DNA of 64,000 bases from Saprospiraceae bacterium. Lineage in GTDB: Bacteria; Bacteroidota; Bacteroidia; Chitinophagales; Saprospiraceae. Below, piece by piece: positions 60,877-64,000 of this stretch; positions within the stretch are counted from its first letter, which is position 1, and each line of letters starts with the position of its first letter. Below the pieces are notes generated by a model that ran no database searches, had not been told where the DNA came from, and saw nothing but the letters and a program-made list of their open reading frames with translations. The stretch covers positions 280,501 to 344,500 of the forward strand of contig JADJLN010000017.1 of NCBI GenBank assembly GCA_016710115.1. Reading direction: 5' to 3'. A program made the translations under genes and the position numbers.

Positions 60877-61943
60877 ATGAACCACTTTGGTGAAGACAAT
60901 CTATCTGCGTTACAGTCTATTGAGCAGGCACAACGCATTGCCTTTGCACCGATTATTTTTCAGGCTGCCCTGGCCATGAGAGATTTTGGATTGATGGAAA
61001 AACTGGATGCCGCCGAACCCACAGGATTGACACTGGATGAATTGTGCCAGGACACTCCCCTGTCGCGCTACGGTGTTCGGGTGTTGGTTGAAGCAAGTCT
61101 CGGCATCGGTCTGGTCACCACTGACGACACACATTATAAACTGACGAAAACGGGTCATTATCTTCTCCATGATGAGATGACCCGGGTCAATATGGATTTT
61201 GTCCAGGACATCTGTTACCGTGGCATGTTTTCCTTGAAGGAGTCCATTGAAACGGGCAAACCGGAAGGCTTGAAAAGTCTCGGAACGTGGAACACCGTAT
61301 ATGAAGGACTGGCCCATTTGCCTGCTCAGGAGCAGAAAAGCTGGTTCTCCTTTGATCATTATTATTCGAGCGACAGTTTCCCGATCGTCCTCCCGCATGT
61401 ATTCAAACACAAACCGGCCAGACTGCTGGATATCGGTGGAAATACAGGAAAATGGGCGCTGACCTGTTTCCGGCACGACCCGCATATTGCCGTAACGATC
61501 GCTGATCTTCCCGGCCAGTCAATATGGCAGAAGCCAATATCAAGGAGGCTGGCTTCTCTGACCGGATCACCTTTTTCCCGACCAATCTGCTCGACCCGAA
61601 CCAGGAATTACCTGCCGGATTTGATGCCATCTGGATGAGTCAGTTTCTGGATTGTTTCTCCGAAGCGGAGATCATTTCCATCCTCCAGCGTTGCCATCGT
61701 GCATTGAATAAACAGGGCCGCATCTTCATCCTGGAACCATTCTGGGACAGGCAGAAATTTGCGATCTCCGCCTTCTGTCTGCAAATGACCTCGCTCTATT
61801 TTACCAATATTGCGAACGGAAACAGCCAGATGTATGACTCCCGTCTGTTCACTCAGCTGGTGCAAAAAGCCGGCTTTACTGTCGAAGAGTGTATCGATCG
61901 AATCGGCGTCAGCCATACCTTGATGATCTGTCAAAAGGCCTGA
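60877..61943 (+). CDS. SAM-dependent methyltransferase (one frameshift)
   Basis: A class I methyltransferase of about 355 aa with an N-terminal helical dimerisation domain (IFQAALAMRDFGLMEKL, LSRYGVRVLVEASLGIGLV), like small-molecule O-methyltransferases. Motif I is LLDIGGNTGKWAL; later regions are ILQRCHRALNKQGRIFILEP and FTVEECIDRIGVSHTLMIC. The frame changes at about 61515-61521; one added base near CCAGTCAAT gives LPGQLNMAEANIKEAGF. In this setting it may methylate the aryl head group (a common flexirubin decoration), though that is inference. It lies 18 bases after the second ketosynthase. Confidence 0.85.
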
Positions 61944-61988
61944 CCGGACTGCTGGGATGCCTTACCATACTACGGAAATGACGAAACC

Positions 61989-62927
61989 ATGAATAAAAAG
62001 GTTGTTGTCCTGTACTACACCCAATCCGGTCAGCTGAAACAGGCAGTAGATGCTACTCTGGCACCGCTGATGCAGCGATCCTCCATACAGGTGGAATACC
62101 TTAAACTCCAACCAACCCATCCCTTTCCATTTCCGTGGGGATATATGGAATTCTTTGGCGCTTTTGCCGACACCGTCCAGGGCCGAGCCTGCAAACTGGA
62201 ACCGGTAGACACAACCTGCCTGTCCGATGCAGACCTGGTCATCCTGGCCTACCAGCCCTGGTTCCTGACCATCAGTCAACCCATGCATTCTTTTCTCCAG
62301 TCGGCGGTTGGCCAACAAGCCCTGAAAGACAAGAACGTCCTGACGATCATTGCCTGTCGCAATATGTGGATCAACGCCCAGGAAAAAATCAAAGCACTTC
62401 TGTCTCGTATGAATGCCTCTCTTGTCGGCCAGATCGTGTACACGGATCCTTCACCCAACCTGATCAGCCTGGTCACGGTGGTCGCCTATGTCATGGGAGG
62501 GATCAGGGGCCGTTTTCTCGGATTTTTTCCCCGTTACGGGATCAGCTCAGCAGAACTGAATGCCCGTGCATCCGTCTTCGGTGATCAGATTGCCGAATCC
62601 GTGGTTCATGACCAGTGGGATGATCTGGAAGATCAACTTCTGCTCCACGGAGCAGTCGAGGTCAAGTCCAGTTTGATGGTGATGGAAGGTCGGGGGAAGA
62701 TCCTCTTTCCGATCTACGCCCGATTTCTGACGAAGAATGGCACAGCCACCGCGGGACAGCGACGTGTCCGGGTGGCGATTTTCGGTGTGGCTCTCCCGCT
62801 GATGATCCTCATCCTGTCGCCCATCCTGACCCTGGTTGCCTGGATCATGCCTCTTCTATCTCCCCGCAAAATGAAACAGGAAGTCGACTATTACAGACAT
62901 ACGGCTTTCCGGGGAGACACACCCTGA
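61989..62927 (+). CDS. darA: DarA-like dialkylresorcinol condensing enzyme
   Basis: A 312-aa protein that begins with a flavodoxin-like segment (KKVVVLYYTQSGQLKQAVDA), then FPFPWGYMEFFGAFADTVQG, LVILAYQPWFLTISQPMHSF, TIIACRNMWINAQEKIKALL, and a C-terminal membrane helix (GVALPLMILILSPILTLVAW). These match what I know of the Bacteroidota DarA family, which acts with DarB to condense two beta-keto acyl chains to the resorcinol ring of dialkylresorcinols and flexirubins. It ends the rightward operon; the DarB-like gene has its own promoter 80 bases further on. Identification rests on the overall motif pattern, not on an alignment. Confidence 0.85.
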   Translation: MNKKVVVLYYTQSGQLKQAVDATLAPLMQRSSIQVEYLKLQPTHPFPFPWGYMEFFGAFADTVQGRACKLEPVDTTCLSDADLVILAYQPWFLTISQPMHSFLQSAVGQQALKDKNVLTIIACRNMWINAQEKIKALLSRMNASLVGQIVYTDPSPNLISLVTVVAYVMGGIRGRFLGFFPRYGISSAELNARASVFGDQIAESVVHDQWDDLEDQLLLHGAVEVKSSLMVMEGRGKILFPIYARFLTKNGTATAGQRRVRVAIFGVALPLMILILSPILTLVAWIMPLLSPRKMKQEVDYYRHTAFRGDTP

Positions 62928-63010
62928 GTACTTCCTTACAGCCTTCTCCAGGGCCGATCCTTTCCCGTTGAATCCAGTCTGCTTGACCTGTGAATTTTCC
63001 CAAGTTTTCT

Positions 63011-63018
63011 TACCTTTG
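63011..63018 (+). promoter_or_regulatory. -7 box (TACCTTTG) of the darB-like gene
   Basis: TACCTTTG fits TAnnTTTG and lies 157 bases before the ATG at 63168, implying a leader of about 145 bases or a closer unseen start. Confidence 0.5.
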
Positions 63019-63167
63019 GCCGCTCAAAACAGACGTTTTCTGGACATCATTTGCACCTGTTCACCGGGAGTTTCATCAGGATGGGTCCACAACGATCTTG
63101 AACATAATTCATACTGACTTGTTGCCCATCGGGACAAAACAAGAGCTCGCCTTTCCGATTTCGACCT

Positions 63168-64000
63168 ATGGCCCGTACTGTCTACATCAACCACTTTTCG
63201 AAGTTCTTGCCCGGTGATGTGGTCACCAATGATGAAATGGAAGACTTTCTCGGTTACATCGGAGGAGAGTTCCGTTCCAGGTCCAAATCCATCATCCTCC
63301 GAAATAACAAGATCCAGGGTCGATATTATGCGATGACCCGCGATGGGCAGGATACACATACCAACGCTCAACTAGCTGCCGAAGCGGTCCGTAATCTGGA
63401 ATATGAACATTTCCGTCTCGACCAGATGGATCTGCTCACTTGCGGCACAACAACTCCGGATCAATTGTTGCCATCCCACGCATCGATGGTCCACGGTGAC
63501 CTGGGTATCAAGCCGGTCGAATCCATCTCCTTTGCCGGCAGTTGCTGCTCGGCAGTAAACGGGTTGAAATATGCCTGGATGGCTGTAGGTGCCGGTCTCA
63601 GTGAACATGCTGTAGCCGTCGGTTCTGAAAAACTGAGCCACTGGATGCAGGCGCGCAATTTTCACGAAGAAAGTGAAAAACTGAAGCAGCTGGAGGAACG
63701 TCCTATTCTGGCTTTTGAAAAGATTTCCTGCGGTGGATGCTCTCTGATGGTGCAGCTGCTGCATTGCTGACCAGCAACCCGAATCCCGATCGCCTGTCCC
63801 CTCCGGATCGACCATATTGACATTGTGTCCTTTGCCAATGAGATCGAAACATGCATGTATGCCGGTGGCGAAAAAGCTGCAGATGGAACCCTGAAAGGAT
63901 GGCTGAGTTTCAGTCAATCTGAATGGCTCGACAGGTCCATCTTTTCATTGAAGCAGGACACCCGGATCCTGGATGAACATATTATCCGCTACGGTACACG
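63168..64000 (+). CDS. darB: DarB-like ketosynthase III, 5' part (two frameshifts, runs off the window)
   Basis: A FabH/KAS III-type enzyme; with DarA it would form the dialkylresorcinol ring. The N-terminus has VYINHFSKFLPGDVVTNDEM, DLLTCGTTTPDQLLPSHASM and the active-site segment SFAGSCCSAVNGLKYAW (Cys126/127). The frame breaks at AAAA 63718-63721; one more A gives AFEKDFLRWMLSDGAAAALL, the family loop. A second break lies in CCCC 63798-63801 (one base too many or two missing), after which LRIDHIDIVSFANEIETCMY resumes. The catalytic His/Asn are beyond the right edge. DarB is favoured over FabH because of the adjacent DarA. Confidence 0.85.

Overview
The window comes from a Bacteroidota chromosome (roughly 50% GC). 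The evidence is: T9SS-type C-terminal sorting domains, repeated TAnnTTTG promoter boxes immediately upstream of starts, a RicT/PSP1 protein with a Cys-rich N-terminus, DUF5777 and Omp28 proteins, and a flexirubin/dialkylresorcinol pigment locus. A Saprospirales or Chitinophagales member is plausible, but I cannot fix the family from sequence alone. No phage, IS element, CRISPR array or rRNA operon is visible.

Layout. 1-6.5 kb: end of a TrkH/KtrB potassium transporter, sucA, rpsT, and a BlaI repressor/M56 peptidase pair with two palindromic operators. 6.6-7.2 kb: dense intergenic word-like repeats, then tRNA-Met. 7.4-15.3 kb: envelope glycan/membrane genes (FkbM methyltransferase, O-antigen ligase, MscS channel, an amphipathic-helix LEA-like protein, GT83, GT2, flippase-like protein). 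15.3-25.2 kb: HhH coiled-coil protein, OmpA-like protein, xerD, an Ig-like lipoprotein, lptB with two small exported proteins, an SDR, tRNA-Gly, a sugar nucleotidyltransferase, DUF5777 and a dihaem cytochrome. 25.8-33.8 kb: two T9SS cargo proteins, queD, glutathione peroxidase, holB, ricT, lpd. 34.3-42.2 kb: a double-PDZ T9SS protein divergent from a histidine kinase/response regulator pair, an aspartoacylase-like enzyme, several uncharacterised exported proteins, yidD. 42.3-52.4 kb: ahcY, an M16 protease, and the ATP synthase genes atpB-E-F-H-A-G without atpD/atpC.

53.4-64.0 kb is the most distinctive part: a biosynthetic operon of tyrosine ammonia-lyase, FabG-type reductase, ketosynthase, ACP, HtrB-like acyltransferase, hot-dog dehydratase, an unknown exported protein, thioesterase, a second ketosynthase, a methyltransferase, DarA and DarB. 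Together these predict a flexirubin-type pigment: a tyrosine-derived (4-coumaroyl) aryl polyene made on ACP and esterified to a dialkylresorcinol. The cluster runs off the right edge.

Quality caution. About fifteen apparent frameshifts occur in otherwise intact genes, including the essential atpA. Most are repaired by adding one base to a short homopolymer, so they look like sequencing or assembly indels rather than pseudogenes. I annotate those genes across the break and name each break point.
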